Origin: Prevotellaceae bacterium UBA6417
GTDB lineage: Bacteria; Bacteroidota; Bacteroidia; Bacteroidales; Bacteroidaceae
Assembly (NCBI GenBank): GCA_002439755.1
Contig: DJPH01000044.1
Location: 12,372 to 76,371 of the forward strand
Direction: 5' to 3'
Length of the DNA stretch: 64,000 nucleotides
The notes beneath the pieces are model-generated. The model was not told where the DNA came from, did no database searches, and saw nothing but the letters and a program-made list of their open reading frames with translations. Made by a program: the position numbers and the translations under genes. This document shows positions 53,210 to 62,453 of this stretch, piece after piece (the stretch's first letter is position 1; the number at the start of each line of letters is the position of its first letter).

Positions 53210-54436
53210 ATGGCAAACATCAACGATAATTTCCAGAAACTACAGAAGAGCTACCTTTTCATAGAAATAGCCAACAAAGTAAAAGCCTACAAGGACAGTC
53301 ATGCCGGTGCAGACATCATCAGCCTGGGCATAGGCGACGTGACCCAGCCGCTGGCACCCGTGGTGATCGAGGCCATGCAGAAAGCTGTGGTCGAAATGGG
53401 CAACAAAAACACCTTCAAGGGCTACGGACCCGAGCATGGCTACGATTTCCTGCGTCGGGCCATCGTGGAAAACGACTTTGCAGCGAGAAACGTACAGATA
53501 GACCTCGACGAAGTGTTTGTAAACGACGGAGCAAAAAGCGATACGGGCAACATCGGCGACATTCTCGGCCTTAACAACACGATATGCGTGACCGACCCGA
53601 TATATCCCGTATATATCGACTCCAACGTGATGGGCGGACGCGCCGGTGACCAGGAAAACGGAACTTGGAGCAACATAGTCTATGTGCCGTGCACGGCAGA
53701 AAACCATTTTACGCCTCAAATACCCGACCGCCATGTAGACATCATCTACCTGTGCTATCCCAACAATCCGACAGGCACAGTCATTTCGCGCGAAGAACTC
53801 GAGAAGTGGGTGAGCTATGCATTGGCCAACCACAGCATCATAATGTATGACGCCGCCTATGAAGCCTATATACAGGACGAGGCCATCCCCCACTCGATTT
53901 ACGAAATAGAAGGCGCCAAGAAATGTGCCATAGAATTTCACAGTTATTCGAAAACGGCCGGCTTCACCGGTGTGCGCTGCGGCTTTACGATAGTACCCAA
54001 AGAGCTTACAGCTTACAATGGCAACGGCGAGGAAGTGTGTCTCAACCAACTCTGGGCCCGCCGTCAGGGAACCAAATACAACGGCACGAGCTACATATCG
54101 CAGCGCGCCGCCGAAGCCACCTACACGCCCGAAGGAAAAGAGCAAATCAAGGCTAGCATCAAATATTATATGGACAATGCACGCATCATGCGCGACGCAT
54201 TGAAGAGATTGGGTCTGGCAGTGTATGGCGGTGAAAATGCTCCCTACCTGTGGGTGAAGACTCCCGACGGAGTGAGCAGCTGGAAGTTTTTTGACGAACT
54301 TCTGAGAGAAGCCCACGTTGTATGTACCCCCGGTGTGGGATTCGGCCCGAGCGGTGAAGGCTATGTGCGCTTCACCGCCTTCGGAAGCAGGGAAAACTGC
54401 ATAGAAGCCATGTATAGAATATCAACAAGGCACTGA
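53210..54436 (+). CDS. dapL: LL-diaminopimelate aminotransferase
   Basis: A 408-residue PLP-dependent class I/II aminotransferase that makes LL-diaminopimelate directly from tetrahydrodipicolinate, bypassing the succinylase and acetylase steps. The PLP lysine is Lys248 in SYSKTAGFTGVRCGF. SLGIGDVTQPL near the N-terminus and CYPNNPTGTV are typical of DapL. It produces the substrate of the adjacent dapF, and this pairing is established for Bacteroidetes. Confidence 0.95.
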   Translation: MANINDNFQKLQKSYLFIEIANKVKAYKDSHAGADIISLGIGDVTQPLAPVVIEAMQKAVVEMGNKNTFKGYGPEHGYDFLRRAIVENDFAARNVQIDLDEVFVNDGAKSDTGNIGDILGLNNTICVTDPIYPVYIDSNVMGGRAGDQENGTWSNIVYVPCTAENHFTPQIPDRHVDIIYLCYPNNPTGTVISREELEKWVSYALANHSIIMYDAAYEAYIQDEAIPHSIYEIEGAKKCAIEFHSYSKTAGFTGVRCGFTIVPKELTAYNGNGEEVCLNQLWARRQGTKYNGTSYISQRAAEATYTPEGKEQIKASIKYYMDNARIMRDALKRLGLAVYGGENAPYLWVKTPDGVSSWKFFDELLREAHVVCTPGVGFGPSGEGYVRFTAFGSRENCIEAMYRISTRH

Positions 54437-54497
54437 TGTCTTGGGATGCCCATTTAGCGTCCCCGAAAAAGCATCGTGCCACAAAATCATAATTATT

Positions 54498-56687
54498 ATG
54501 TCAAACTTAAGGTTCAAAGTCGTAGAAGAAGCTTTCAAGAAGAAAGCATTGGAAATTAAAAGACCAACAGAGCGTCCCAGCGAGTTTTTCAGCAAATATG
54601 TCTTCAATCAGGAGAAGATGTTCAAGTATTTGCCGCTCGATGTATATGAAAAACTGCGCGATGTCATCGTAAACGGTGCATTCCTGGATCTTTCGGTAGC
54701 CGACAAGGTGGCAGAAGGAATGAAAAAGTGGGCAATGGACAACGGAGTGACCCACTGCACCCACTGGTTCCAGCCTCTTACGGAAGGAACGGCTGAAAAG
54801 CATGACGCATTCATTGAACATGACTTCAAGGGCGGCATGATCGAGGAGTTTACCGGTAAAGAACTTGTACAGCAAGAGCCCGATGCCTCGTCGTTCCCCA
54901 GCGGCGGAATCCGCAGCACTTTCGAAGCGCGCGGCTATTCGGCCTGGGACCCTTCTTCGCCCGTATTTATCGTCGACGATACGTTGATGATTCCAACGGT
55001 GTTTATCTCCTATACAGGCGAGGCCTTGGACTATAAGGCTCCTCTCAAGAAATCGCTTGCGGCAGTCGACAAGGCAGCGACAGCAGTGTGCAAGTATTTC
55101 AATCCCGACACGGAACATGTTCACGCCAACCTGGGCTGGGAACAAGAGTACTTCTTGGTGGACGAAAGCCTCTATGCCGCCCGCCCCGACCTTATGCTGA
55201 CGGGACGCACGCTGATGGGCCACGATTCGGCCAAAAACCAGCAGATGGACGACCATTACTTCGGTGCCATACCGAGCCGCGTGGCCGCATTCATGAAAGA
55301 CCTGGAAATACAGGCTCTTGAGCTTGGCATACCCTGCAAGACACGCCACAACGAAGTGGCTCCCAACCAATTTGAATTGGCTCCGATATACGAGGAATGC
55401 AATTTGGCCGTAGACCACAACATGTTGCTGATGTCGCTGATTCGCGAAGTGGCACGCAAGCACGGATTCCGCTGCCTGCTCCATGAAAAGCCTTTCAAAG
55501 GCATCAACGGCAGCGGCAAGCATTGCAACTGGTCACTGGCAACGGATAAGGGCATATTGCTCCATGCACCCGGTAAAGACGAAAACGGCGGACTGCGCTT
55601 CATTACCTTCGTCGTAGAGACATTGATGGCCGTTTATCGCCACAACGGTCTGCTGAAAGCCTCCATCATCACAGCAACCAACCAACACCGTCTGGGTGCC
55701 AACGAAGCACCTCCCGCCATTATATCGTCGTTTCTCGGAAAACAACTGACCGATATTCTGGAAAAGATAGAGAACGCGGCTCCCACCGACCTGGCATCCT
55801 TGAAAGGACGCCACGAAATAAAGCTCGATATCCCGCAGATTCCCGATTTGCACATCGACAATACCGACCGTAACCGTACCAGCCCGTTTGCCTTCACCGG
55901 CAACCGCTTCGAGTTCCGCGCCGTGGGTTCGCAGGCCAACTGCGCCGCAGCCATGCTTGTGCTCAACACGGCAGTGGCCGAGGCACTCACCGACTTCAAG
56001 ACACGTGTCGACGCCCTCATAGCCAAAGGAACCGAAACTAATGCGGCCATCCTCACCATCCTGCGCGAAGACATCAAGACATGCAAGCCCATACATTTCG
56101 AAGGCAACGGATATAGCGACGAATGGAAAGCCGAAGCCAAAAAACGCGGCCTCGACTGCGAGACAAGCTGCCCCGTCATCTATGACCGCTATCTCGACGA
56201 ATCGTCCATCAAAATGTTTGAAAGCATGCACGTCATGAAAAAATACGAGCTGGAATGCCGCAACGAAATCAAATGGGAAACCTTCACCAAGAAAATACAG
56301 ATCGAAGCACGCGTGTTCGGCGATATGGCCATGAACCACGTAATCCCCGTTTCAACGCGCTACCAAAGCATGCTGATTGACAATGTTCACAAAATTTGCG
56401 AATCGTTCCCCGATGCCGAGGCCAACGAACTCAATGCAAACAACATCAACATTATCAAGAAAATTTCGGCCCACAACAGTTTCATCATCGAGAACGTAAA
56501 GAAAATGGTAGATTCACGCAAAGTAGCCAACAAAATAACCGACGAGCGCGAAAAAGCCATTCTCTATCATGACACCGTGATGCCATATCTGGAAAGCATC
56601 CGTTACCACATCGACAAATTGGAGCTTATCGTTGAAGATGGCATGTGGACTCTGCCTAAATACCGTGAACTGCTGTTCATCAGATAA
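54498..56687 (+). CDS. glnN: Type III glutamine synthetase
   Basis: A 729-residue GSIII enzyme that joins ammonia and glutamate using ATP, the main ammonia-assimilating enzyme in many Bacteroidales. The ATG at 54498 (MSNLRFKVVEEAF) is the family start; the frame from 54441 adds 19 unrelated residues. Conserved motifs include SFPSGGIRSTFEARGYSAWD, HNEVAPNQFELAP, GINGSGKHCNW and GSQANCAA. Length is typical. It begins 61 bases after dapL and ends before a strong terminator. Confidence 0.95.
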   Translation: MSNLRFKVVEEAFKKKALEIKRPTERPSEFFSKYVFNQEKMFKYLPLDVYEKLRDVIVNGAFLDLSVADKVAEGMKKWAMDNGVTHCTHWFQPLTEGTAEKHDAFIEHDFKGGMIEEFTGKELVQQEPDASSFPSGGIRSTFEARGYSAWDPSSPVFIVDDTLMIPTVFISYTGEALDYKAPLKKSLAAVDKAATAVCKYFNPDTEHVHANLGWEQEYFLVDESLYAARPDLMLTGRTLMGHDSAKNQQMDDHYFGAIPSRVAAFMKDLEIQALELGIPCKTRHNEVAPNQFELAPIYEECNLAVDHNMLLMSLIREVARKHGFRCLLHEKPFKGINGSGKHCNWSLATDKGILLHAPGKDENGGLRFITFVVETLMAVYRHNGLLKASIITATNQHRLGANEAPPAIISSFLGKQLTDILEKIENAAPTDLASLKGRHEIKLDIPQIPDLHIDNTDRNRTSPFAFTGNRFEFRAVGSQANCAAAMLVLNTAVAEALTDFKTRVDALIAKGTETNAAILTILREDIKTCKPIHFEGNGYSDEWKAEAKKRGLDCETSCPVIYDRYLDESSIKMFESMHVMKKYELECRNEIKWETFTKKIQIEARVFGDMAMNHVIPVSTRYQSMLIDNVHKICESFPDAEANELNANNINIIKKISAHNSFIIENVKKMVDSRKVANKITDEREKAILYHDTVMPYLESIRYHIDKLELIVEDGMWTLPKYRELLFIR

Positions 56688-56717
56688 GTTGATAACCGAT
56701 AAAACCCTAAGCAATAT

Positions 56718-56750
56718 TAAGGCCGGATTCCAATGAAGAGTCCGGCCTTA
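56718..56750 (+). terminator. Rho-independent terminator after glnN
   Basis: A 10-bp GC-rich stem (56718-56727 with 56741-56750) with a 13-base loop, followed by TTGTTC. It marks the end of the conserved block and the start of the accessory region. Confidence 0.82.
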
Positions 56751-56866
56751 TTGTTCGCGAAAGTGCTTGCATCTACATGGAAATCGCTTCACTTACTCAC
56801 ATGCTATCTTTACATTCATGATTGAAACGAGCAGAAAACATCGGACAACTCGTTCCATAATATTTC

Positions 56867-56895
56867 TTGATTGTCAAAGAATGTTTTTACCTTTG
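56867..56895 (+). promoter_or_regulatory. Promoter for the XRE remnant and possibly the defence operon
   Basis: TTG (56867-56869), 18 bases, TACCTTTG (56888-56895). The transcript would start near 56902 and could run through the remnant into the four-gene operon; no terminator lies between. Confidence 0.58.
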
Positions 56896-56920
56896 TAAAC
56901 CAAGAAACTCATGAAAGGAT

Positions 56921-57001
56921 ATGGCAAAGAAAGATATCAACCGCATCAAGATAGTATTGGTTGAAAACAAAAGGACAGCCAAGTGGCTGGCTAAGAACTG
57001 A
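56921..57001 (+). pseudogene. Truncated XRE-type helix-turn-helix regulator
   Basis: A 26-codon frame encodes MAKKDINRIK, then IVLVENKRTAKWLAKN and a stop. This closely resembles the N-terminus of small Bacteroidetes XRE regulators, which continue after the KWLA segment with a Gln/Leu-Gly turn and the recognition helix. Here the stop cuts the domain before the recognition helix, and the following bases do not restore similarity in any frame. It is probably a remnant; translation as a short leader peptide is an alternative. Confidence 0.65.
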
Positions 57002-57063
57002 CATTATTACATGAATTCAAATAGTTATTGAGAATATAAATTTCTATTCTTCATGGTCATTAT

Positions 57064-58263
57064 ATGGATATTCTATCACATTTCAGAACTATAGAAGAGC
57101 TGACCAAGACACTATCACGCGAGCAAGGACTGCTCAGTGAGATGTTTGAGAAGCGAAAACTGATGAAGTTTCCGATGGGATTGGCATTGCATCTTGTCGG
57201 AGACAATGAGAACCGCCTGAAAAGACTGGTTGACTACGGAGTATTAGTGGAAACCGGTAATACAGTTGAAATCGAGAGTGACTATCTGAACTTCTTTGAG
57301 GAAGTTCTGAATGTCAACGAGGAAATCAGTGTGCTGAGTGTGCAGGAATGTATCAATACGCTGAAGGAGCATATCGTCTACTTCCTCCAAGAAACCAACG
57401 TAAACCGAAAGGCTGGTTATCAAGACAGTGTACGGCAGCTCTTGAAGAAAACAGGCTTCAGAACCTTGAAAAATGTAGTGGATTTGAAACGTAATATGGA
57501 CTATGCTTATAAGCAAGAGCCCAACTACCTCATCAAAAAAACGAAACTCCAGAATCTCGATGAAAAAAGTCACAGTATTCGCTCAATGATCCGTGAATGT
57601 GAGAAGCTGATGGATAATGAACAGGCGTTCTTCATCATGGCCAATGATCCACACATGGCCAAGACATGCAGTGATGTGAAGCACGACTTTGTAGAGGCTT
57701 ATCATGCACTGATGGAGATAGACAGACAGATTATTGTCTTTATCAACCAGATAGAGCAACAGAATCAACTTTACAAGAAGATACGCAAGCTGAAATATCT
57801 ACAGGATCAATTACTCATCAAGACGGATACGAACCTTGTACATGTGTTAGAAGACATGAATCCTTTGTGGATGGAGTCTCGTCAATATAGCAAGATCCGT
57901 CTTTCACTGGAAATGCTAAGGGAGAATGATCAGATTGTGAAGATACTTGGGCGTATTGCAGAGCGTAATGGCATTAAGAAAACGGCACGAACAGAAGCAG
58001 AGCCACTGACAGAGGAAGACTTGCAGGAACATACACAGCGCCTGAAAGAAGTGGATCCAGCAGAAATTTGGAATGCCTTTGCTGCTTCGAGTCACAATCT
58101 GTTTGAATTCATTCTGAGATACGACTATAAGGCCAAACGTGATATTAAAGAACATGCAACACTTTTCTGCCAACTCGTTATCCTTCATTCTGACGAATGT
58201 CGGATGACAGGCAAATATGCAACATATCAAGACATTGAATATCCTATTATCTATGCGAAATAA
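57064..58263 (+). CDS. jetA: Wadjet JetA/MksF-like subunit (kleisin candidate)
   Basis: A 399-residue cytoplasmic protein, mostly helical and charged, with a possible winged-helix N-terminus (about 1-80: KLMKFPMGLALHLVGD, then LKRLVDYGVLVE) and a central helical bundle with coiled-coil character (about 180-300). The sequence does not name itself. The assignment rests on position and architecture: it is the first of four overlapping or closely spaced genes followed by a small KITE-like protein, an SMC ATPase and a Toprim protein, the JetABCD order. In known Wadjet systems JetA is the kleisin that bridges the SMC heads. Its stop overlaps the start of the next gene by 11 bases. Base use is more A+T-rich than in glnN. 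Confidence 0.75.
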   Translation: MDILSHFRTIEELTKTLSREQGLLSEMFEKRKLMKFPMGLALHLVGDNENRLKRLVDYGVLVETGNTVEIESDYLNFFEEVLNVNEEISVLSVQECINTLKEHIVYFLQETNVNRKAGYQDSVRQLLKKTGFRTLKNVVDLKRNMDYAYKQEPNYLIKKTKLQNLDEKSHSIRSMIRECEKLMDNEQAFFIMANDPHMAKTCSDVKHDFVEAYHALMEIDRQIIVFINQIEQQNQLYKKIRKLKYLQDQLLIKTDTNLVHVLEDMNPLWMESRQYSKIRLSLEMLRENDQIVKILGRIAERNGIKKTARTEAEPLTEEDLQEHTQRLKEVDPAEIWNAFAASSHNLFEFILRYDYKAKRDIKEHATLFCQLVILHSDECRMTGKYATYQDIEYPIIYAK

Positions 58264-58810
58264 CACTCAAAGAATATATGAGCGGCTGAGCCGTGGAGAA
58301 TTTCTCTCGGTTGACAGCACTGATACCTCTATCCGCCATCTATATGAGGATATCGAGGAGAATATCGAAGACTATTCTGACTATTTCAAGGAAATCGGTC
58401 TTCAACTGGAGTCGGGTAACGGATACTTCTACTTTTCTCGTTTAGGAGAAGGTAAGCAAGCTATCGAGCAGAAGTTGGAAAGTTTTTCTAAATGGTTGGA
58501 TTATCTTGATTTTCTAAAATGTTATAATCAGTCGTTTACGGCAGGCTATCAGTTTCGTAAGAGTCATCTGATAGAGCAGATCAGTCTGGATATTGAACTC
58601 AAAGAGAAAACCCGTCATCTGTTCAAGAAATATGGTGTAGATTCAAATATGGAGATTGTAAATAAGCTGTTGCAAGAAATGCAAACTATGGGCTTTGCAG
58701 AGTGTATCAGTGAACAGGACGGGGCGTTTAAGATTACATCTGCTTTCCACTATGTAGAGGAACTGATCAATATGATTCAAATTGCTAACGAAGATGAAGT
58801 ACCTGAATAA
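58253..58810 (+). CDS. jetB: Wadjet JetB/MksE-like subunit (KITE candidate)
   Basis: A 185-residue acidic protein. The ATG at 58253 (MRNNTQRIYERLSRGEF) overlaps the jetA stop by 11 bases and is preferred over the ATG at 58217 deeper inside jetA. A run of charged helices and a winged-helix-like C-terminal half (LFKKYGVDSNMEIVNKLLQEMQTMGFAE is the helix-turn portion, about 126-153) fits MukE/MksE-like KITE proteins, which bind the kleisin. The last 17 bases overlap jetC. Role is inferred from context; sequence alone is not diagnostic. Confidence 0.72.
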   Translation: MRNNTQRIYERLSRGEFLSVDSTDTSIRHLYEDIEENIEDYSDYFKEIGLQLESGNGYFYFSRLGEGKQAIEQKLESFSKWLDYLDFLKCYNQSFTAGYQFRKSHLIEQISLDIELKEKTRHLFKKYGVDSNMEIVNKLLQEMQTMGFAECISEQDGAFKITSAFHYVEELINMIQIANEDEVPE

Positions 58811-61800
58811 GATTGTATTTATCAATAGCGCCAATATCCCTTATGCAGAGATATCTGTAGATGGCAATGTGCATTTCACAGGAACACAAGGTGTCGGAAA
58901 GAGCACCGTGCTGAGAGCGTTGCTTTTCTTCTATAATGCTGACAAGCATCGTTTAGGCATCCAGCAGGGGCAGAAGTCGTTTGACGAGTTCTATTTTCGC
59001 CAGTCTAACTCGCATATCCTTTATGAGGTGATGCGTGACAATGGCGCATATACCATATTGGTGAGTCGATACCAGGGACGGGCCTCATGGCGATTCATTG
59101 ACGCTCCTTACCAAAGAGAGTGGCTCATTGATGACGACAGGCAAGTGCTGAGTGACTGGGTGAAGATACGTGAACGTATCGGTAAGAATGTCGCGGTATC
59201 TGCAAGAATCGACTCGGGAGTGGTGTTTAAGGATATTATCTTTGGTAATACGCATGATCATAAATACACACGCTATTCGCTTGTGCGAAGTGCTCACTAT
59301 CAGAATATCCCGCGAAGTATTCAAAATGTGTTCCTGAATACCAAATTAGATGCAGACTTTGTGAAGAATACCATCATACAGTCTATGGCTGATGAAGACC
59401 TTCCAATTGATCTGCAAACCTATAGAAGATTGGTCACTGACTTCGAGAGAGAGTATGATGAGATTGACTGTTGGTTCCGTCAGACCCGTGATGGCAATTT
59501 CCCTGTACGCACGCTGGCGCTCAAAATAACAGAACAAGGCCGGAAAATTGTAGCACTTGACCAGCAAATGATAGATGTATGGCGGATGTTGAATCATGTG
59601 GTGGCTGATAGCGAACAACAGATACCGCTAATGGAAACAAAAGCTATAGAGGTCAGGAACAGTATAGAGAAGGAACGTAGTCGTGGAAAAGAACTTACAG
59701 CCAACTATGACAAGGACAAGGATTCGCTCAATCAGGATCTTGGTGGCAAGAAGAGCAAATTGAAGGAAATCGCGCAGGCAAGGAAAGACTTTGAGGCAAT
59801 TGGCACTGAAGGTAAACTTGCACTTGCGGCTCGTGAGGAGTCCATCCGGCAAGAGGCTGCCGAAAAGCAGATGTTGCTGGATGATCTTCTCAAGACTCAC
59901 GCTTCCATAGAAGAGAAATATAATATTGCAAGAACAAAACTTCATAATGCGCTTGTGGCATTTGACAATACTCAGAAGGAGGCTTTGTTTCAGAAGCAGG
60001 ATTCTTTGCAGAAAGAACGGAATCGCTATGAGGATGAACGTTCCAAAGAAAGAAATCTGATTATGGATGCATTCCACTCATGGTTGCATGAGTCAGACGA
60101 CAGGCTTCAGCAACTGTTGGCAGAGCAGCATAGAGCAGAGAGTGCTTTGAAAGAGCTGAGACGATGGCATCCTATGGAAGACGAACTAAAAATAGTGACA
60201 GACCAACTTGTTCAATTGAATGTGGATGAGAATGGAAATGCAGCTCAACAAACGGCAGTAAAAAGTCGGATAGCTCAACTCATGAGCGAATATGAAATGA
60301 AGGAAGCAGAGTTGAAGCAAGCATCTGAGCGTGAACAAGAACGACTTGAGGCAGACCGAACCATGTGCCGTGAAAAAATATCCAAGATCAGTGATTTGCT
60401 GGCACATCTGGAAGGCTCGCTTTATCAGTGGCTATGTGAGCATACTGAAGGTTGGGAAGATACTATTGGTAAGGTGGTGGATGAAGAGCGGATACTATAT
60501 GCGCATGGGCTTGAACCAGAAAAGACAGCTCAGTCAGGAGCTTTGTTTGGCATCAAACTTAATCTGGACCACATTGATGCAGTCCACCATACTCCAGATG
60601 AATATAAATCAGAAAAAAACGATTTGGAAAACCAACTCCAACAGTTGAACCGACAGCTGTTTCAGTTGACAGAATCTCTTCAGGAAAAAAAATCTAAACT
60701 TGGGAGAAAGTACGGTGCATTGCTCAATCCGCTTCGCCAGAAAGCTACTTTGTTAAAGGTCGAGGAAGAGCAGATCCCTGTGAAGAGACAGAATTTACAG
60801 AACAAACAGCATAAGCTGGAGATGGAAGAGCAAGAATTGATAGCGCATGAGAAAGATGTGCGTGAGCATGCTTTCAATGTTGCCCTCCTTCGGGTACAAT
60901 CTGAAAAAGAAGCACGCGACAAGAAAGAGGCTAAGAATAAGAAAGATTTAAAAGACTTGGATTCCTCATTCAATAAATCTGTCAAGGCTCTCAAAGATGA
61001 TTTACGTGCGTTCCAGATTTTACAAAAATCAGAAGCAGATGACAGACATGACGAATTTGATAACCAAAAGAAGCAGCTTGACAAGCAGCAGAAGGCAGAA
61101 CTTGAAGGAAGGGGCGTGGATGTTAATCTGTTGGATGGCTATCGCAAAGCATTGGAAGAGCTACGCCAGCAAATACAAGAGATAGCAACGGATCGTGTTG
61201 TTGTCATCAAATACCGTGATGCAGAAGAAAAACTCTTCGCAAAGGAACCTGAGATCAGAAAGGGTATCAAGGCTATAGAAAATCAGCTTGCCATGTTACG
61301 TCAGCGATACGAAGATAAACGTGCACGTATAGAGAAGAAGAGACAGGAATTGGAAGAGCGTCAAAGAATTGTACGTAAAGAACTCGAACATAGACGAGAC
61401 GGATTGAACCAATATCATCAGGTAGTAGATAATGAGCACTTGGTGCCAGAAACCTATCTTACTGACGATGCGATGATACCGACACATCAAGATTGTCAGC
61501 AGCTGTTGATTCAGTTGAGGGGAACGGTGAATCAAAAACGTGAATCAATAGACAAGCTGAAAGATATAGCTATAAGTTTCAACAGAAACTTCAAGCCTCA
61601 GAATGCCTTCCATTTCAACACAATGCCAGTCACAGACAGTGACTATCTGCAAATTGCAGTTGATTTGCAAGATTTCCTGGACAACAATAAGATTGAAGAA
61701 TTCCGCAGGCGTACGAGCGAACATTATAAGGATATTCTCGGGCGTGTATCGACAGAAATTGGTGCACTGATGAAACGCCGGTCTGATGTGGATGGTGTAA

Positions 61801-62444
61801 TACTTGACATCAATCGTGACTTTGTAGAAAAGAACTTTGCGGGAGTAATCAAGAGCATTGAATTAAGAGCCAATGAGTCTTCTGATAAGCTCATGCAGTT
61901 GCTGATGTCTATTCATGACTATACTGTGGAGAATGCGCTTTCTATCGGTGAACTCAATCTCTTTTCAAGTGACAATCGAGAAGAGGTGAACCTTAAGGTT
62001 GTCGATTATCTAAAAAGTTTGTCGCATCAGTTACAAAACGAGCCTAACCGTCCCACGGTGTCTTTAGGAGATGCTTTCCGCTTGCAATTCCGTGTCAAAG
62101 AAAATGATAACGACACCAACTGGGTAGAACGTATCAATAATGTGGGATCTGATGGTACTGACATTTTGGTAAAAGCTATGGTCAACATTATGTTGATCAA
62201 TGTATTTAAGAAAAAAGCCGCTCGCAAGAGTGGTGATTTCATCGTACACTGTATGATGGACGAGATAGGCAGACTGCATCCTAATAATATCAAGGGAATA
62301 CTGCAGTTTGCCAACTCACGCAATATCTATTTGATTAATAGCTCGCCAACATCATACAATCCTTATGATTATCGTTATACTTATCTTTTGAGCAAGCATG
62401 GCGTTAAAACGAGAGTGGAGATACTGTTGAAGAGAACAAAATAA
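58794..62444 (+). CDS. jetC: Wadjet JetC/MksB-like SMC ATPase
   Basis: A 1216-residue SMC-family ATPase (start ATG 58794, overlapping jetB by 17 bases). The N-terminal head has Walker A GTQGVGKST at 30-38. Residues about 280-950 form long coiled-coil segments, rich in Glu, Lys and Gln with Leu repeats, interrupted near 560-620 by a less charged region that could be the hinge. The C-terminal head has an ABC signature-like GSDGTDILVKAM (about 1118-1129) and Walker B HCMMDE with Asp1156 and Glu1157. This is the MukB/MksB/JetC plan in which both heads are in one chain. In known Wadjet systems it extrudes DNA loops to detect small circular plasmids. Confidence 0.88.
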   Translation: MKYLNKIVFINSANIPYAEISVDGNVHFTGTQGVGKSTVLRALLFFYNADKHRLGIQQGQKSFDEFYFRQSNSHILYEVMRDNGAYTILVSRYQGRASWRFIDAPYQREWLIDDDRQVLSDWVKIRERIGKNVAVSARIDSGVVFKDIIFGNTHDHKYTRYSLVRSAHYQNIPRSIQNVFLNTKLDADFVKNTIIQSMADEDLPIDLQTYRRLVTDFEREYDEIDCWFRQTRDGNFPVRTLALKITEQGRKIVALDQQMIDVWRMLNHVVADSEQQIPLMETKAIEVRNSIEKERSRGKELTANYDKDKDSLNQDLGGKKSKLKEIAQARKDFEAIGTEGKLALAAREESIRQEAAEKQMLLDDLLKTHASIEEKYNIARTKLHNALVAFDNTQKEALFQKQDSLQKERNRYEDERSKERNLIMDAFHSWLHESDDRLQQLLAEQHRAESALKELRRWHPMEDELKIVTDQLVQLNVDENGNAAQQTAVKSRIAQLMSEYEMKEAELKQASEREQERLEADRTMCREKISKISDLLAHLEGSLYQWLCEHTEGWEDTIGKVVDEERILYAHGLEPEKTAQSGALFGIKLNLDHIDAVHHTPDEYKSEKNDLENQLQQLNRQLFQLTESLQEKKSKLGRKYGALLNPLRQKATLLKVEEEQIPVKRQNLQNKQHKLEMEEQELIAHEKDVREHAFNVALLRVQSEKEARDKKEAKNKKDLKDLDSSFNKSVKALKDDLRAFQILQKSEADDRHDEFDNQKKQLDKQQKAELEGRGVDVNLLDGYRKALEELRQQIQEIATDRVVVIKYRDAEEKLFAKEPEIRKGIKAIENQLAMLRQRYEDKRARIEKKRQELEERQRIVRKELEHRRDGLNQYHQVVDNEHLVPETYLTDDAMIPTHQDCQQLLIQLRGTVNQKRESIDKLKDIAISFNRNFKPQNAFHFNTMPVTDSDYLQIAVDLQDFLDNNKIEEFRRRTSEHYKDILGRVSTEIGALMKRRSDVDGVILDINRDFVEKNFAGVIKSIELRANESSDKLMQLLMSIHDYTVENALSIGELNLFSSDNREEVNLKVVDYLKSLSHQLQNEPNRPTVSLGDAFRLQFRVKENDNDTNWVERINNVGSDGTDILVKAMVNIMLINVFKKKAARKSGDFIVHCMMDEIGRLHPNNIKGILQFANSRNIYLINSSPTSYNPYDYRYTYLLSKHGVKTRVEILLKRTK

Positions 62445-62453
62445 AAGCAAACT

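Larger units (their letters stand above)
56751..57063 (+). other. Intergenic region before the SMC defence operon
   Basis: This 313-base region is A+T-rich and contains a promoter match (56867-56895) and the remnant of an XRE-type regulator gene (56921-57001). I see no attachment site, direct repeat or RNA gene in it. Confidence 0.6.

Noticed and set aside
56921..57001. A complete small antitoxin or toxin gene before the defence operon
   Set aside because: The 26 codons match only the first part of XRE regulators and stop before the recognition helix, with no partner gene beside it.
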